From assembly GCF_023208195.1 (NCBI RefSeq), contig NZ_CP060034.1, positions 3,720,001 through 3,784,000 on the forward strand: a stretch of 64,000 nt of DNA, given 5' to 3'. Position 1 is the first letter of the stretch, and the number at the start of each line of letters is the position of its first letter. A program made the translations under genes and the position numbers. This DNA comes from Nocardioides sp. InS609-2 (GTDB lineage: Bacteria > Actinomycetota > Actinomycetes > Propionibacteriales > Nocardioidaceae). The notes under the pieces were generated by a model. That model saw nothing but the letters and a program-made list of their open reading frames with translations, searched no databases and was not told the DNA's origin. This document shows, piece by piece, positions 1-10,132 of the stretch.

Positions 1-335
<335 letters not shown>

Positions 336-356
336 TCGGGGTACTACCCTGACGCC

Positions 357-1004
357 ATGGGGGAGACACCCGAACCGCACCAGATGCGCATCTCCGACGC
401 CGACCGCCAGCGCGTGGCCGAGGTGCTGCGCGATGCCGCGGGCGATGGCCGCATCGACTTCCACGAGCTCGACGAGCGACTGGACGCCACCTGGTCCGCC
501 AAGACGTACGGCGACCTGGTGCCGCTCACGCTCGACCTGCCCGCCCACCCGCAGCACCCAGTGCCGCGCCCCGCCTCCGCGCCGGTGCATCCTGTTGCCG
601 GCGACCTGGGGATGCCGACCTACAACACGTCGATCGCGATCATGAGCGGCATCGACCGCCGCGGTGCCTGGACCGTCGGTGCGAGCCACTCGGCCTTCGC
701 GATGATGGGCGGCATCGGCATCGACCTGCGCGAGGCCTTGTTCACCAACCGCGAGACGGTGATCACCGCAAGTGCCTTCTGGGGTGGCATCGACATCACC
801 GTCAACGCCCACACCCAGGTGATCGTCGAGGGCGTCGGCATCATGGGCGCCTTCGACCAGGGCCGCGACAAGGTGCCGGCCGAGATCACCGCCGACTCAC
901 CGATCGTGCGGGTGCGCGGGTTCGCCCTGATGGGCGCGGTCACCGTGCAGCGCAAAGGGCCCCCGGGGCCGCCGCGCAAGTCTCTGCACGGCGGCCACCG
1001 GTAG
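357..1004 (+). CDS. DUF1707 protein with LiaF-like C-terminal domain
   Basis: A 215-aa protein. Residues about 10-60 form a DUF1707 (SHOCT-like) domain, recognised by MRISDADR and the LDERLD segment. Residues about 95-205 look like the beta-helical LiaF / cell-wall-active-antibiotic-response domain (repeated MGG and WGGIDI patterns). No membrane segment is evident. The ATG is preceded by TACCCT at 345-350, six bases upstream, so the mRNA is probably leaderless. Proteins of this build are often linked to envelope stress sensing, but the exact role here is unknown. Confidence 0.85.
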   Translation: MGETPEPHQMRISDADRQRVAEVLRDAAGDGRIDFHELDERLDATWSAKTYGDLVPLTLDLPAHPQHPVPRPASAPVHPVAGDLGMPTYNTSIAIMSGIDRRGAWTVGASHSAFAMMGGIGIDLREALFTNRETVITASAFWGGIDITVNAHTQVIVEGVGIMGAFDQGRDKVPAEITADSPIVRVRGFALMGAVTVQRKGPPGPPRKSLHGGHR

Positions 1005-1027
1005 GCCCTCTGGTCTCGACCTGTTGG

Positions 1028-2293
1028 TCAGGCCTGCGGCTCCTCGGCTGCGTGTACCTCGTCGCCGTGGTCGGCCATCTGCTCGGCCTGTGCCTGCGCC
1101 GTCGGATCGTCGGCACCGGGGATCCGGCCGGCCTTCTCACGGTCGACGGTGAGGTTCTCACCGGTCGACGGGTCGAAGAGGTGGATCTGGGTGGCGTCGA
1201 TCCAGATCTCGGCCTCGTCACCCTCGCTGATCCGGCTGGCACCGTCGAGGCTGACGACGAGGTGCGTGCGCATCGACTCGCCGTCGAGGTCCCGCTCCAG
1301 CTGGGTCAGCTGCTGCTGCACCTCGGGCGGCGCCTCGAACGGAATGTAGGCGTAGGCCTCGTTGCCGAGCCACTCGACCACGTCGACCGTGGCCCGGAAC
1401 GTCGACCCGGGCTTGCCGGCGTCGACCACCGAGGCGTCCTCGAAGTGCTCGGGCCGGATGCCCGCGATGAGCAGGCCCTTGCCCTGGGCGTTCTTCGCCC
1501 GCTCCTCGGGAATGGTGACGGTCCCGAACGGCAGCTTGACCGACGTGCCGTCGACCTCTGCCGGCACGAAGTTCATCGGCGGTGAGCCGATGAAGCCTGC
1601 GACGAACAGGTTGCCCGGGTTGGTGTAGAGCTCACGCGGCGTCGCGAGCTGCTGGAGCACCCCGCGCTTCAACACCGCGACCCGGTCGCCCAGCGTCATC
1701 GCCTCGGTCTGGTCGTGGGTGACATAGACCGTGGTGATGCCCAGTCGCTTCTGCATCCGTGAAATCTCGGTGCGCATCTGGCCGCGGAGCTTGGCGTCGA
1801 GGTTCGACAGCGGCTCGTCGAACAGGAACGCATCGGCGTTGCGCACGATCGCACGACCCATCGCCACCCGCTGTCGCTGACCACCCGACAGGTTGCCGGG
1901 CTTGCGCTCGAGGTGCTCGTCGAGCTCGAGGGTCTTCGAGGCGGTGCGCACCTTCTCGTCGACCTCGCTCTCGGAGGCGCCGGCGAGCCGGAGGGGGAAA
2001 GCGATGTTCTCGTAGACCGTGAGGTGCGGGTACAGCGCGTAGTTCTGGAACACCATCGCGAGGTTGCGGTCGCGAGGAGCCAGGTCGTTGACTTTCTTGT
2101 CCCCGATGACCATGTCGCCCGAGGTGATGTCCTCGAGCCCGACGATCATCCGCAACAGCGTGGACTTCCCGCAGCCCGACGGGCCGACGAGGATCATGAA
2201 CTCCCCATCGGCGACGTCGATGCTGACGTCGTTCACTGCGGGGAACCCGTCGCCGTACTTCTTGACGATGTTCTTCATGTCGATGGCAGCCAT
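1028..2293 (-). CDS. Sugar ABC transporter ATPase (MalK/UgpC/SugC type)
   Basis: A 421-aa ATPase energising sugar import at the inner face of the membrane. Walker A is GPSGCGKST near residue 40, the signature is LSGGQRQR, Walker B ends FLFDEP, and residues after about 240 form the TOBE/OB regulatory region of the MalK family. It is the last gene of a leftward operon, with four bases between the permease stop and its ATG. Gene order (lipoprotein, permease, permease, ATPase) matches LpqY-SugABC of mycobacteria, so an alpha-glucoside such as trehalose or maltose is a reasonable but unproved substrate. Confidence 0.93.
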   Translation of the reverse strand: MAAIDMKNIVKKYGDGFPAVNDVSIDVADGEFMILVGPSGCGKSTLLRMIVGLEDITSGDMVIGDKKVNDLAPRDRNLAMVFQNYALYPHLTVYENIAFPLRLAGASESEVDEKVRTASKTLELDEHLERKPGNLSGGQRQRVAMGRAIVRNADAFLFDEPLSNLDAKLRGQMRTEISRMQKRLGITTVYVTHDQTEAMTLGDRVAVLKRGVLQQLATPRELYTNPGNLFVAGFIGSPPMNFVPAEVDGTSVKLPFGTVTIPEERAKNAQGKGLLIAGIRPEHFEDASVVDAGKPGSTFRATVDVVEWLGNEAYAYIPFEAPPEVQQQLTQLERDLDGESMRTHLVVSLDGASRISEGDEAEIWIDATQIHLFDPSTGENLTVDREKAGRIPGADDPTAQAQAEQMADHGDEVHAAEEPQA

Positions 2294-2297
2294 GAGC

Positions 2298-3128
2298 TCA
2301 ACCCTTCACTGCGCCGGAGGTGAGGCCGGCAACGATTTTGCGCTGGAACAGGAGGACGATGATGATCACCGGGATCGTGACGATCACGGAGGCCGTAGCC
2401 AGCTGGGAGTACGGCGGATTGAACGGGTCGGACCCCACGAAGTAGGACATCTGGGCCGGCACCGTGCGTGACGCCGTCGTCGACGTGAGCGAGATCGCGA
2501 GCACGAACTCGTTCCACGCGAAGAAGAACGTCAGGATTGCCGCGGTGAAGACACCCGGTGCCGCCAGCGGGACGATGACCTTGCGGAAGGCCTGCCACGA
2601 CGTGGCGCCGTCGACCTGCGCCGCCTGCTCCATCTCCCACGGGATCTCCCGGAAGAACGCCGAGAGTGTCCAGATCGCCAGCGGCAACGTGAACGTCATG
2701 TAGGGGATGATCAGGCCCGGCCAGGTGTTGAACAGCCCGACCGTGCGCCACATGTCGAACAGCGGGCCGACGAGTGAGACCACCGGGAACATCGCGATGG
2801 CCAACGCCATCGAGAGAACCACTCGCTTGCCCTTGAACTCCAGCCGCGCGATGGCGTACGCCGCCAGGGTGGCGAAGATGACCGACAGCAATGTGGCGAT
2901 CAGCGCGATGCCGAAGCTGTTGATCAGCGCGCGGGTGAAGTCACCGTTGTCGAGGATCGAACCGTAGTTCTCGAAGGTGAAGTCCTTCGGGAGGAACTGC
3001 GGGCTGCCTGCCGTCGTCTCGTCGAGCGACTTGAACGACAGCGAGAGGATCCACGCCACCGGCAACAGGCACCAGACCAGGATCAGCGCGAAGCCGATCC
3101 AGGTGGAGATTCCGGTCTTGCCCTTCAT
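2298..3128 (-). CDS. Carbohydrate ABC transporter permease (MalG/SugB type)
   Basis: A 276-aa inner-membrane permease with about six transmembrane segments. The cytoplasmic EAA loop, which docks the ATPase, is visible at EMEQAAQVDGA followed by a conserved G and P. Its ATG overlaps the stop of the upstream permease by one base (TGATG), indicating translational coupling. It pairs with the MalF-type permease encoded just before it to form the translocation channel. Confidence 0.92.
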   Translation of the reverse strand: MKGKTGISTWIGFALILVWCLLPVAWILSLSFKSLDETTAGSPQFLPKDFTFENYGSILDNGDFTRALINSFGIALIATLLSVIFATLAAYAIARLEFKGKRVVLSMALAIAMFPVVSLVGPLFDMWRTVGLFNTWPGLIIPYMTFTLPLAIWTLSAFFREIPWEMEQAAQVDGATSWQAFRKVIVPLAAPGVFTAAILTFFFAWNEFVLAISLTSTTASRTVPAQMSYFVGSDPFNPPYSQLATASVIVTIPVIIIVLLFQRKIVAGLTSGAVKG

Positions 3129-4084
3129 CAGCCCTCACCCCTCGCCTGTGCCAGGTCGACCTTGAACAGCCGCACGATCCCGAAGGCCAGCAGCAGCACG
3201 GTGATGAACAACAGCACCGACAACGCCGATCCCATGCCCAGTTGCATCTGTTCGATCACCTGTCTGTAGGTCAGGAACGACGACGACTCGGTGTTCTGCG
3301 CGCCTCGAGTCATCACGAAGATGTTGTCGAAGATGCGGAAGGCATCGAGTGCGCGGAACAGGACGGCGACCATGATCGCGGCCCGCATGTTGGGCAGGAT
3401 CACCTTGAAGAGGCGCTGTGTCCACGTGGCGCCGTCGACCTGTGCGGCCTCCAGCATGTCCTCGGAGACCTGCGAGAGGCCTGCCAGGAGCAGCAGCGCC
3501 ATGAACGGCGTGGTCTTCCAGATCTCAGAGACCATGATCGCGAAGATCGCGTGCCAGTGGTCGCCGTACCAGTTGGTGTCGGACGCGATCCATGGCAGCC
3601 ACGAGAACCACGAGTTCACGAAGCCGTTGTTGAGCGAGAACGCGAACTGCCACGCGAAGGCCGAGACCACCGTGATGATGCCGTAGGGGATGAGGATCGA
3701 GGTCCGCATCAGTCCGCGGGCGATCATGATCTTGTGCATCACCATGGCGAAGGCGAAGCCGATGACCAGCTCCACCGCCACGGTGATGACCATGATCATC
3801 ACGGTGTTCAAGGTGTCCCGCCAGAAGAGCGAGTCGGACAGCACGGTGAGGTAGTTGCCGAGCCCGACGAACTCTCGGTCGTCGGGTGTGGTCAGCCGGT
3901 ACTTGAACAGCGACAGGTAGAGCGCCTGCAGCATCGGGTAGGCGGTGACCAGGACCATCAGGATCACCGCGGGGGCGACCAGGCGCTGGCCGAGACGGTT
4001 CTCGGCCATCGTCCGGTCGCTGTCGGGCACCTTGCCGGCCCGGCGTGTGTCTTTCTTGGAGTCTGGGGCGACGACGGTGCTCAC
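3128..4084 (-). CDS. Carbohydrate ABC transporter permease (MalF/SugA type)
   Basis: A 318-aa permease with an N-terminal cytoplasmic extension and about six transmembrane segments. The EAA loop is present (MLEAAQVDGAT). Translation starts at GTG, which overlaps the stop of the substrate-binding lipoprotein gene by four bases (GTGA), so the two are coupled. It forms the heterodimeric channel with the following permease. Confidence 0.92.
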   Translation of the reverse strand: MSTVVAPDSKKDTRRAGKVPDSDRTMAENRLGQRLVAPAVILMVLVTAYPMLQALYLSLFKYRLTTPDDREFVGLGNYLTVLSDSLFWRDTLNTVMIMVITVAVELVIGFAFAMVMHKIMIARGLMRTSILIPYGIITVVSAFAWQFAFSLNNGFVNSWFSWLPWIASDTNWYGDHWHAIFAIMVSEIWKTTPFMALLLLAGLSQVSEDMLEAAQVDGATWTQRLFKVILPNMRAAIMVAVLFRALDAFRIFDNIFVMTRGAQNTESSSFLTYRQVIEQMQLGMGSALSVLLFITVLLLAFGIVRLFKVDLAQARGEG

Positions 4085-5370
4085 AGCAGCCTCCCTCCCT
4101 TCAGGATCTCGTCGATGAACTCCTGCGACTTCTTCGGGGTCTCGGAGTTCACGCCGCTCGGCGGGTGCCAGGTGCTCTGGAGGGCAGAGGAGATGTCACT
4201 CCAGTAGGGCGTGACCGCGCGGGGCGCCGCGGCGTCCACGCTGTCCTCGAAGAGCTGCAGCAGGTCCTCGGGGTAGATCTCGGCCAGGGCCGGGTAGTCG
4301 TAGCCCGCCGAGCTCGCCGGCATGTTGCCGGTCAGCTCCGCGTTCACGCCCTGGTTCTCCGGGCTGACCAGGCAGGCGGCTGCCTTGAGGGCCAGCTCCT
4401 TCTGGTCGGAGCTGTCACTCACGCCGATGCCGATGCCGCCGTACGGCGGGTGTGAATCCTCGCCCTCGACGGTGGCCGGGTACTTCGTGTAGCCGATGTC
4501 CTTGACGACGTCGGGCGCACTCTCGTCGTAGTTGTGGAAGATGTAGGTCCAGTTGACGAGGAAGGCGCCGTCATCGGAGCCGAACGTCGAACCGGCTGTG
4601 CCTTCGTTGGACACCGACAGGTCGCTGGCCGCTGCCTTGCTGGAGGCGAGCTTCTCGATGACCGCTGCGGCAGCACGTCCGGCTTCGCTGTCGACGGTGA
4701 TCGTGGCGTCGTCGCCCTTCTCGGCGTCTTCGACGATGGTGCCGCCCGCGCCGGCGATCAGCGCGTTGATCCAGACGGAGTAGCCCTCGTACTTGTTGGC
4801 CTGGACGCCGATCTTGCCGCCACCTTCGTCGGCTGCGTCGATGATCTGGTCCCAGGTCACCGGCTGTGACATGTCGAGCCCGACCTTGTCGACGAACGAC
4901 TTGCGGTACCAGAGCACCTGCGTGTTGGACCAGAACGGGAAGGCGACGACCTTGTCCTCCCACGTGGCTGCTGCCGTGGCGCCGTCGAATGACTGCTCGG
5001 AGAGGGTGTCCTGCATGTCCTGCGGGATCTCGGCCAGGAAGCCGGCGTTGGCGAACTCCGCCGTGTAGGGCGGGTCGAGGCTCATCAGGTCGATCGCGGG
5101 ATCACCTGCGGCGAGCCGTCGAGCCAGCTGGATGCGCTGCTGACCGGCGTCTTGAGGAAGCACTTGGGTCGTGACGGTGTATTCGTCGGTCGAGCAGTTC
5201 TCGGCGACCTTTGCCTGGCCTCCGTTGTCGGGGTTGGTGTACCAAACGAGCTCAGGCCTGCCCGAGTCGGCGCCTGCTGAGCAGGCCGCCAGGCCTGCGG
5301 CACAGGTGAGGGCTAGACCCGCCCCCACGATGCGCTTTCTCCTCCGGAATGACTGCGAGGGACGCTTCAT
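4081..5370 (-). CDS. Sugar-binding lipoprotein of ABC importer
   Basis: A 429-aa extracytoplasmic solute-binding protein of cluster B (maltose/trehalose) type. The ATG at 5370 gives a lipoprotein signal: basic start, hydrophobic stretch and lipobox LAAC with cysteine near residue 25. A strong Shine-Dalgarno GGGGAGGAG sits just upstream, which decides this start over longer in-frame extensions. It heads the import operon. Aromatic and acidic residues typical of sugar pockets are present, but the ligand cannot be read from sequence alone. Confidence 0.9.
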   Translation of the reverse strand: MKRPSQSFRRRKRIVGAGLALTCAAGLAACSAGADSGRPELVWYTNPDNGGQAKVAENCSTDEYTVTTQVLPQDAGQQRIQLARRLAAGDPAIDLMSLDPPYTAEFANAGFLAEIPQDMQDTLSEQSFDGATAAATWEDKVVAFPFWSNTQVLWYRKSFVDKVGLDMSQPVTWDQIIDAADEGGGKIGVQANKYEGYSVWINALIAGAGGTIVEDAEKGDDATITVDSEAGRAAAAVIEKLASSKAAASDLSVSNEGTAGSTFGSDDGAFLVNWTYIFHNYDESAPDVVKDIGYTKYPATVEGEDSHPPYGGIGIGVSDSSDQKELALKAAACLVSPENQGVNAELTGNMPASSAGYDYPALAEIYPEDLLQLFEDSVDAAAPRAVTPYWSDISSALQSTWHPPSGVNSETPKKSQEFIDEILKGGRLL

Positions 5371-5399
5371 GTGCTCCTCCCCTGTTGTGGTGTAGGTCA

Positions 5400-5428
5400 C
5401 GTCTAGTCTCATTAACGTCATTTGGCAA
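5400..5428 (-). promoter_or_regulatory. Candidate sigma-A promoter of sugar importer operon
   Basis: On the minus strand, TTGCCA (5423-5428) and TAGACG (5400-5405) are separated by exactly 17 bases, upstream of the lipoprotein gene and its Shine-Dalgarno. The sequence between and around them is unusually AT-rich for this genome, as expected for a regulated promoter. Predicted by eye only. Confidence 0.5.
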
Positions 5429-5449
5429 CACCCACGTCCAGCGCCACGC

Positions 5450-6379
5450 TCAGTGAGGGGCCGCGCGGTCCGCCGTACGACCGATCGCCTCGGCGATCGT
5501 CTCGAAGAGGTCAGCCGGCAGGTCGTGGCCCATGCCGTCGATGAGCAGCAGCTCGGCGCCGGGCACGGCCGACGCTGTCGCGCGACCACCCGAGACGTGG
5601 ACCATGCGGTCGGCCAGGCCGTGCACCACCAGGGCGGGGACATGCACGCCGCGCAAGCGTTGGGTGCGGTCGGGCTGGGTGAGGATCGCCATCATCTGGC
5701 GCAGCACGCCGCCGGCGGAGAACCCGCGGTCGAAGGTCTCCTCGGCCCGGGCGCGCGCCGCCACCTCGTCCGGGGGGAAGGCGGGGGAGCCGATCATCGC
5801 CCACAAGGCGGCGCTCGAGGCGAGGTAGGCCTCGCGGCCGGCTGCGCGGTTGCCGATCAGCGACGGCATCAGTCGCGGGCTCTGCCAGCCGACGGTACGA
5901 CGGCCGGTCGTCGACATGATGCTGGTCAGCGAACGCACTCGGGCAGGCGCGTCGATCGCCATCGTCTGCACGATCATGCCGCCCATCGAGACGCCCGCCA
6001 CGTGGGCAGCCGCGATGCCGAGGTGGTCGAGTAGCCCGAACGCGTCGCCGGCCAGGTCGCCCATCGAGTACGGCGGCCGCACCCGTCGACCCGTGAACGC
6101 GCGCACCAGCTGGGCGCGCGTGACCCGGCCCGGGATCTTGGAGGACCGACCGGTGTCGCGGTTGTCGAAGCGGATCACATAGAAGCCGTGGGCAGCCAGC
6201 CGCCGGCACAGCTCGGGATCCCACCAGGTCATCGGCCCGCCGAGGCCCATGACGAGCAGCAACGGCTCGTCGTCGGGGTGACCGTAGGTCTGGTAGCAGA
6301 GCTCCACCCCCGGACTCACTGGCGCGAAGAGCTCTTCCGAAACGGTGATGTCCGGCCGCCGGGAAGACATCGAGGACAT
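5450..6379 (-). CDS. Alpha/beta hydrolase
   Basis: A 309-aa alpha/beta-fold hydrolase. The nucleophile elbow is GVSMGG near residue 130, the oxyanion region is MGLGGP near residue 45, and a C-terminal His lies in GMGHDLP. The FDNRDTGRSS segment resembles aclacinomycin-esterase and heroin-esterase-like hydrolases. No signal peptide, so likely cytoplasmic. The start could also be the ATG nine bases downstream (6370). The substrate is unknown; it sits upstream of, but probably outside, the sugar import operon. Confidence 0.85.
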   Translation of the reverse strand: MSSMSSRRPDITVSEELFAPVSPGVELCYQTYGHPDDEPLLLVMGLGGPMTWWDPELCRRLAAHGFYVIRFDNRDTGRSSKIPGRVTRAQLVRAFTGRRVRPPYSMGDLAGDAFGLLDHLGIAAAHVAGVSMGGMIVQTMAIDAPARVRSLTSIMSTTGRRTVGWQSPRLMPSLIGNRAAGREAYLASSAALWAMIGSPAFPPDEVAARARAEETFDRGFSAGGVLRQMMAILTQPDRTQRLRGVHVPALVVHGLADRMVHVSGGRATASAVPGAELLLIDGMGHDLPADLFETIAEAIGRTADRAAPH

Positions 6380-6470
6380 GTACGCCAGTCAACACGATCG
6401 TGACCAGCAGCGACACGGACCGGGCCGGATTCCCAGCCAGGAAAGCGATCTGCGCCTAGGGTCAGGCGTC

Positions 6471-7316
6471 GTGAGCACCCGTGACGGCTCCTCGACGCTG
6501 GGCGATTTCCTGCGCCCGGAGGGATTCGCGCGGCCTCATCCGGTCGCCGTACTCCGTGAGGGCAGCGTGGTCATCGAGGCCGGCCGATTCGCACTTCGCC
6601 GCCTGGGCGAGGGCGGCGCACGCCGCGTCACTCCGTACGCCGGCCGGTCGCCGTCGCGCGACCACGAACCCGTCGTGCTGGTGCCGGGCTTCCTCGCCGG
6701 CGACGGCACGCTGGCGATGATGGCCGGTGCGCTGCGGCGTACGGGGATCCGCACCTACCGCTCGCAGATCCGCGCCAACATCGGCTGCACGCTCGCCGCC
6801 GCCCACCAGCTCGAGGCGCGGCTGGAGTCGGTGGCGGCCCGGCGCGGCACCAAGGTGCGCATCGTCGGCCACAGTCTCGGTGGCATGCTCGCGCGGGGAG
6901 TCGCCGCTCGTCGTCCCGATCTCGTGTCGGGCATCGTCACGATGGGCAGCCCGATGCTGGCGGCGGCCGCCCATCACGTCTCCCTGACCGCGAGCGTCGA
7001 CCTTCTCGTGCGGCTCAGCCGGGCCGGCGTGCGCGGGTTGATGGCCGAGGACTGCGTGTCGGGCGAGTGCGCGCGGCGGAGCTTCGCCGAGTGCCGCGCA
7101 CCGCTGCCCGACTCCGTCGACTTCACCGCGATCTGGTCACCGCGCGACGGCATCGTCGACCCGCGTGCGTGCATCGACCCCCGGGCCCGCGCCGTGGAGG
7201 TCAACGCCTCGCACCTCGGGATGGCCTTCGACCCCCGCGTCATCGACCAGGTGGTGGCCGCGCTCACGCGCGGCGGTACCTCACTTGTCGAAGTCGATCG
7301 CGGAGAAATTGCGTAG
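6471..7316 (+). CDS. Lipase/esterase-like alpha/beta hydrolase
   Basis: A 281-aa protein with nucleophile elbow GHSLGG (about residue 140) and the PGFLAGD segment of triacylglycerol-lipase-like esterases. GTG at 6471 is chosen because TAGGGT lies at 6457-6462, giving a leaderless mRNA; a longer in-frame start at 6345 would overlap the divergent hydrolase gene. No signal peptide is visible. The 3' end overlaps the convergent glpX gene by 36 bases. Confidence 0.82.
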   Translation: MSTRDGSSTLGDFLRPEGFARPHPVAVLREGSVVIEAGRFALRRLGEGGARRVTPYAGRSPSRDHEPVVLVPGFLAGDGTLAMMAGALRRTGIRTYRSQIRANIGCTLAAAHQLEARLESVAARRGTKVRIVGHSLGGMLARGVAARRPDLVSGIVTMGSPMLAAAAHHVSLTASVDLLVRLSRAGVRGLMAEDCVSGECARRSFAECRAPLPDSVDFTAIWSPRDGIVDPRACIDPRARAVEVNASHLGMAFDPRVIDQVVAALTRGGTSLVEVDRGEIA

Positions 7317-8300
7317 CTTGCCGAGCTGGTGCTCTGAGGTGATCGACCGGATCGTGCCGCTGCGCGAACGCATCACCAGGGAGTCGGTCGTCGCGCCGTT
7401 GGCGCGGTAGCGCACGCCGCGCATCAGCTCGCCGTCGGTGATGCCGGTGGCCACGAAGAAGCAGTCGTCGCCGGTGACGAGGTCGTCGGTGGTGAGGATG
7501 TGGTCCTGGCTGAGGTCGTGGCCGTGGTCGATGGCCTTCTGTCGCTCGGCGTCGTCCTGGGGCCAGAGGCGGCCCTGGATCACGCCGCCCAGGCACTTCA
7601 TGGCACAGGCCGCGATGATGCCTTCGGGCGTGCCGCCGACGCCCAGCAGCAGGTCGATGCCGGTGTCGGGCCGGGCCGCCATGATGGCGCCGGCGACGTC
7701 GCCGTCGATGATGAACTTGATCCGCGCGCCGGTGGCCCGGATCTCCTCGACGAGCCGGTCGTGCCGCGGCCGGTCGAGCACGACGACGGTGACGTCCTCG
7801 GGTCGCGAGCCCTTGGCCTTGGCGACCTGGTGGATGTTCTCGGCCACGGGCAGGCGGATGTCGACGACACTGGCCGCCTCGGGGCCGGTCACCAGCTTCT
7901 CCATGTAGAACACGGCAGACGGGTCGAACATCGTGCCGCGGGGGGCCACTGCGAGCACCGAGATGGCGTTGGACATGCCCTTGGCGGTCAGCGTGGTGCC
8001 GTCGATCGGGTCGACCGCGACGTCGCACTCGGGGCCGGTGCCGTCGCCGACCTTCTCGCCGTTGTAGAGCATCGGCGCGTTGTCCTTCTCGCCCTCGCCG
8101 ATGACGACGGTGCCGTTCATGCCGATCGACGAGATCATCACGCGCATGGCGTTGACGGCCACGCCGTCGGCGTCGTTCTTGTCACCGCGACCGACCCAGC
8201 GGCCGGCCGCCATGGCCGCGGCCTCGGTGACCCGCACCAACTCGAGGGCCAGGTTGCGGTCTGGCGACTGGGGGGCGACGTTGAGGTCCTTGGGGCTCAT
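7281..8300 (-). CDS. glpX: Class II fructose-1,6-bisphosphatase
   Basis: A 339-aa GlpX, the gluconeogenic enzyme converting fructose-1,6-bisphosphate to fructose-6-phosphate in the cytoplasm. The metal-binding signature DPIDGTT near residue 100 and GEGEKDNAP upstream of it are intact. The start at 8300 (MSPKDL) has TACCAT six bases upstream (8307-8312), consistent with leaderless expression. Length agrees with actinobacterial GlpX (about 330-350 aa). Confidence 0.96.
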   Translation of the reverse strand: MSPKDLNVAPQSPDRNLALELVRVTEAAAMAAGRWVGRGDKNDADGVAVNAMRVMISSIGMNGTVVIGEGEKDNAPMLYNGEKVGDGTGPECDVAVDPIDGTTLTAKGMSNAISVLAVAPRGTMFDPSAVFYMEKLVTGPEAASVVDIRLPVAENIHQVAKAKGSRPEDVTVVVLDRPRHDRLVEEIRATGARIKFIIDGDVAGAIMAARPDTGIDLLLGVGGTPEGIIAACAMKCLGGVIQGRLWPQDDAERQKAIDHGHDLSQDHILTTDDLVTGDDCFFVATGITDGELMRGVRYRANGATTDSLVMRSRSGTIRSITSEHQLGKLRNFSAIDFDK

Positions 8301-8320
8301 GGGCGCATGGTAGCGCCGCG

Positions 8321-9325
8321 TCAGGACCCAGTGGGTCGGCCGTCGGGTGGCGTTTGCGCGTACGCCGGGTAACGGCGTACGGACGTCGCCTTCACCGAGA
8401 GCCACACGTCGCGACCGGGAGTCAGCCCGAGCTCGGTGGCAGCCGCCGGGGTGACGTCGGCGATCAGGTCGGGGTCGGCATGCACCAGCAGGCGTACGGC
8501 GTCGCCGTGGGGCGACACGTCGGCGACCGAGCCGCGCCAGCGCAGCCGCGGGGAGCCGACCGGTTCGTCGAGGGAGACGGCGACGGCGTCGGGGGTGAAG
8601 CTCATCAGCTCGTCCTCGTGCCGCACCACGTTGAGGCCGACGAGGCGGGCGACGTGCTCGGTGCGGGGGCGCTGCGAGACCTCGGCCGGGGTGCCGACCT
8701 GGGCCACCTCGCCGGCGTCGAGCACGACCACCTGGTCGGCCAGGGTCAGCGCGTCGATCGCGTGGTGGGTGACCAGGAGCGTGACTCCGTCGTACGACGC
8801 GAGGTGGCGCCCCAACTCGATGCGCAGCGCCATCGCGACCTTGACGTCGAGACCGGTCAGCGGCTCGTCGAGCAGCAGCAGCCGGGGCTTCGTCGCCAGC
8901 GCCCGGGCGATGGCCACGCGCTGGGCCTGGCCCCCGGACAGCTTGGGCGGCCTGCGGTCGGCGAGCTCGCCGACGCCGAAGCGGTCGAGCCAGGCCTGGG
9001 CGTCGGCATCGGCCTCCGTGCGGGGGACACCGCGGGCGCGCGGCCCGAATGCGACGTTGTCGAGGGCGCTGAGGTGCGGGAAGAGCAGCTGGCCCTGGAA
9101 GACGAGCCCGACGCTGCGCTCGCGGGCGGGGATCGCGAGCAGGTCGGTGCCGTCGAGGCGGGCGTGACCCTCGGCAGGCGCCAGGCCGGCGAGCGCGCGC
9201 ACCAGCGACGACTTGCCCGCACCGTTGGGCCCGATCAGCGCGATCACGTCCCCCGGCGCGGCGTCGAACGACGCGCGCACCCGACCGGGCACCTCGACCC
9301 GGACCTCGAGGCCCGGACCGCTCAC
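8321..9325 (-). CDS. modC: Molybdate ABC transporter ATPase
   Basis: A 334-aa ATPase with Walker [10 protein letters not shown], signature LSGGQAQR and Walker B LLLLDEP. The last 70 or so residues form a TOBE/Mop-like domain that binds molybdate. GTG at 9325 overlaps the permease stop by four bases (GTGA). It completes a regulator-modA-modB-modC operon, which supports molybdate rather than sulfate as substrate. Confidence 0.92.
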   Translation of the reverse strand: MSGPGLEVRVEVPGRVRASFDAAPGDVIALIGPNGAGKSSLVRALAGLAPAEGHARLDGTDLLAIPARERSVGLVFQGQLLFPHLSALDNVAFGPRARGVPRTEADADAQAWLDRFGVGELADRRPPKLSGGQAQRVAIARALATKPRLLLLDEPLTGLDVKVAMALRIELGRHLASYDGVTLLVTHHAIDALTLADQVVVLDAGEVAQVGTPAEVSQRPRTEHVARLVGLNVVRHEDELMSFTPDAVAVSLDEPVGSPRLRWRGSVADVSPHGDAVRLLVHADPDLIADVTPAAATELGLTPGRDVWLSVKATSVRRYPAYAQTPPDGRPTGS

Positions 9326-10125
9326 GCGCTGGCCATCCGGGTGCCGAGCCAGCGGTCGCGCAGCGACAGCAGCACGATCACCGAGACCAGCAGCATGACC
9401 AGGCTCAGCGCGAGGGCGGCGTCCTGGTCGGACTGCCGCTTGACGTAGATCAGGGTGGGCATGGTCTGCGTGGTCCCGGGGTAGTTGCCGTTGAAGGTGA
9501 TCGTCGCACCGAACTCTCCCAGCGAGCGTGCCCAGCCGAGCACCGCACCGGCCACGATGCCGGGCATCGCCAGCGGCACGGTGATCCGGCGGAAGGTGGT
9601 CCACCGGGTGGCGCCGAGCGTGGCCGCGGCCGCGTCGTACTCCGGGTTCGTCGAGCGCAGCGCCCCCTCGATGCTGATCACGACGAACGGCATGCAGACG
9701 AACACGTGGGCCAGGATCACGCCCCACGTCGTGAACGGAAAGCCGAAACCGGTGGCCTCCAGCAACGGCTTGCCGAGGAAGCCGGTGCGGCCGAACGCCG
9801 TACGCAGCGCCACGCCGGCCACCACCGGAGGCAGCACCAGCGGCACGGTGACGAGCGCCCGGAGCACGCCACGGCCCCGGAAGTCGACCCGCGCCAGCAC
9901 CCACGCCAGCGGGAGTCCGAAGACCAGGCAGATCGACACCGCCGCGGTGGAGGTGACCAGGGAGAGCCACAGTGCTTCGCGCAGCGGCTCCGACCGGAGC
10001 TGGGTGGGCAGGTCGGGCCAGTTGGTCGCCGCCACCATCGCCACCAGTGGGACGGTCAGCAGCAGCGTGGCCAGTCCGGCCGGCACCACCAGCAGGACCG
10101 GCGCGCGGCCCAGGTTGTCCTTCAC
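9322..10125 (-). CDS. modB: Molybdate ABC transporter permease
   Basis: A 267-aa permease with five to six transmembrane segments and the EAA loop ([12 protein letters not shown]). The [11 protein letters not shown] segment is typical of ModB/CysT permeases. GTG at 10125, eight bases after the modA stop, is preferred; a TTG start 36 bases earlier would overlap modA. Confidence 0.92.
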   Translation of the reverse strand: MKDNLGRAPVLLVVPAGLATLLLTVPLVAMVAATNWPDLPTQLRSEPLREALWLSLVTSTAAVSICLVFGLPLAWVLARVDFRGRGVLRALVTVPLVLPPVVAGVALRTAFGRTGFLGKPLLEATGFGFPFTTWGVILAHVFVCMPFVVISIEGALRSTNPEYDAAAATLGATRWTTFRRITVPLAMPGIVAGAVLGWARSLGEFGATITFNGNYPGTTQTMPTLIYVKRQSDQDAALALSLVMLLVSVIVLLSLRDRWLGTRMASA

Positions 10126-10132
10126 CAGCGGC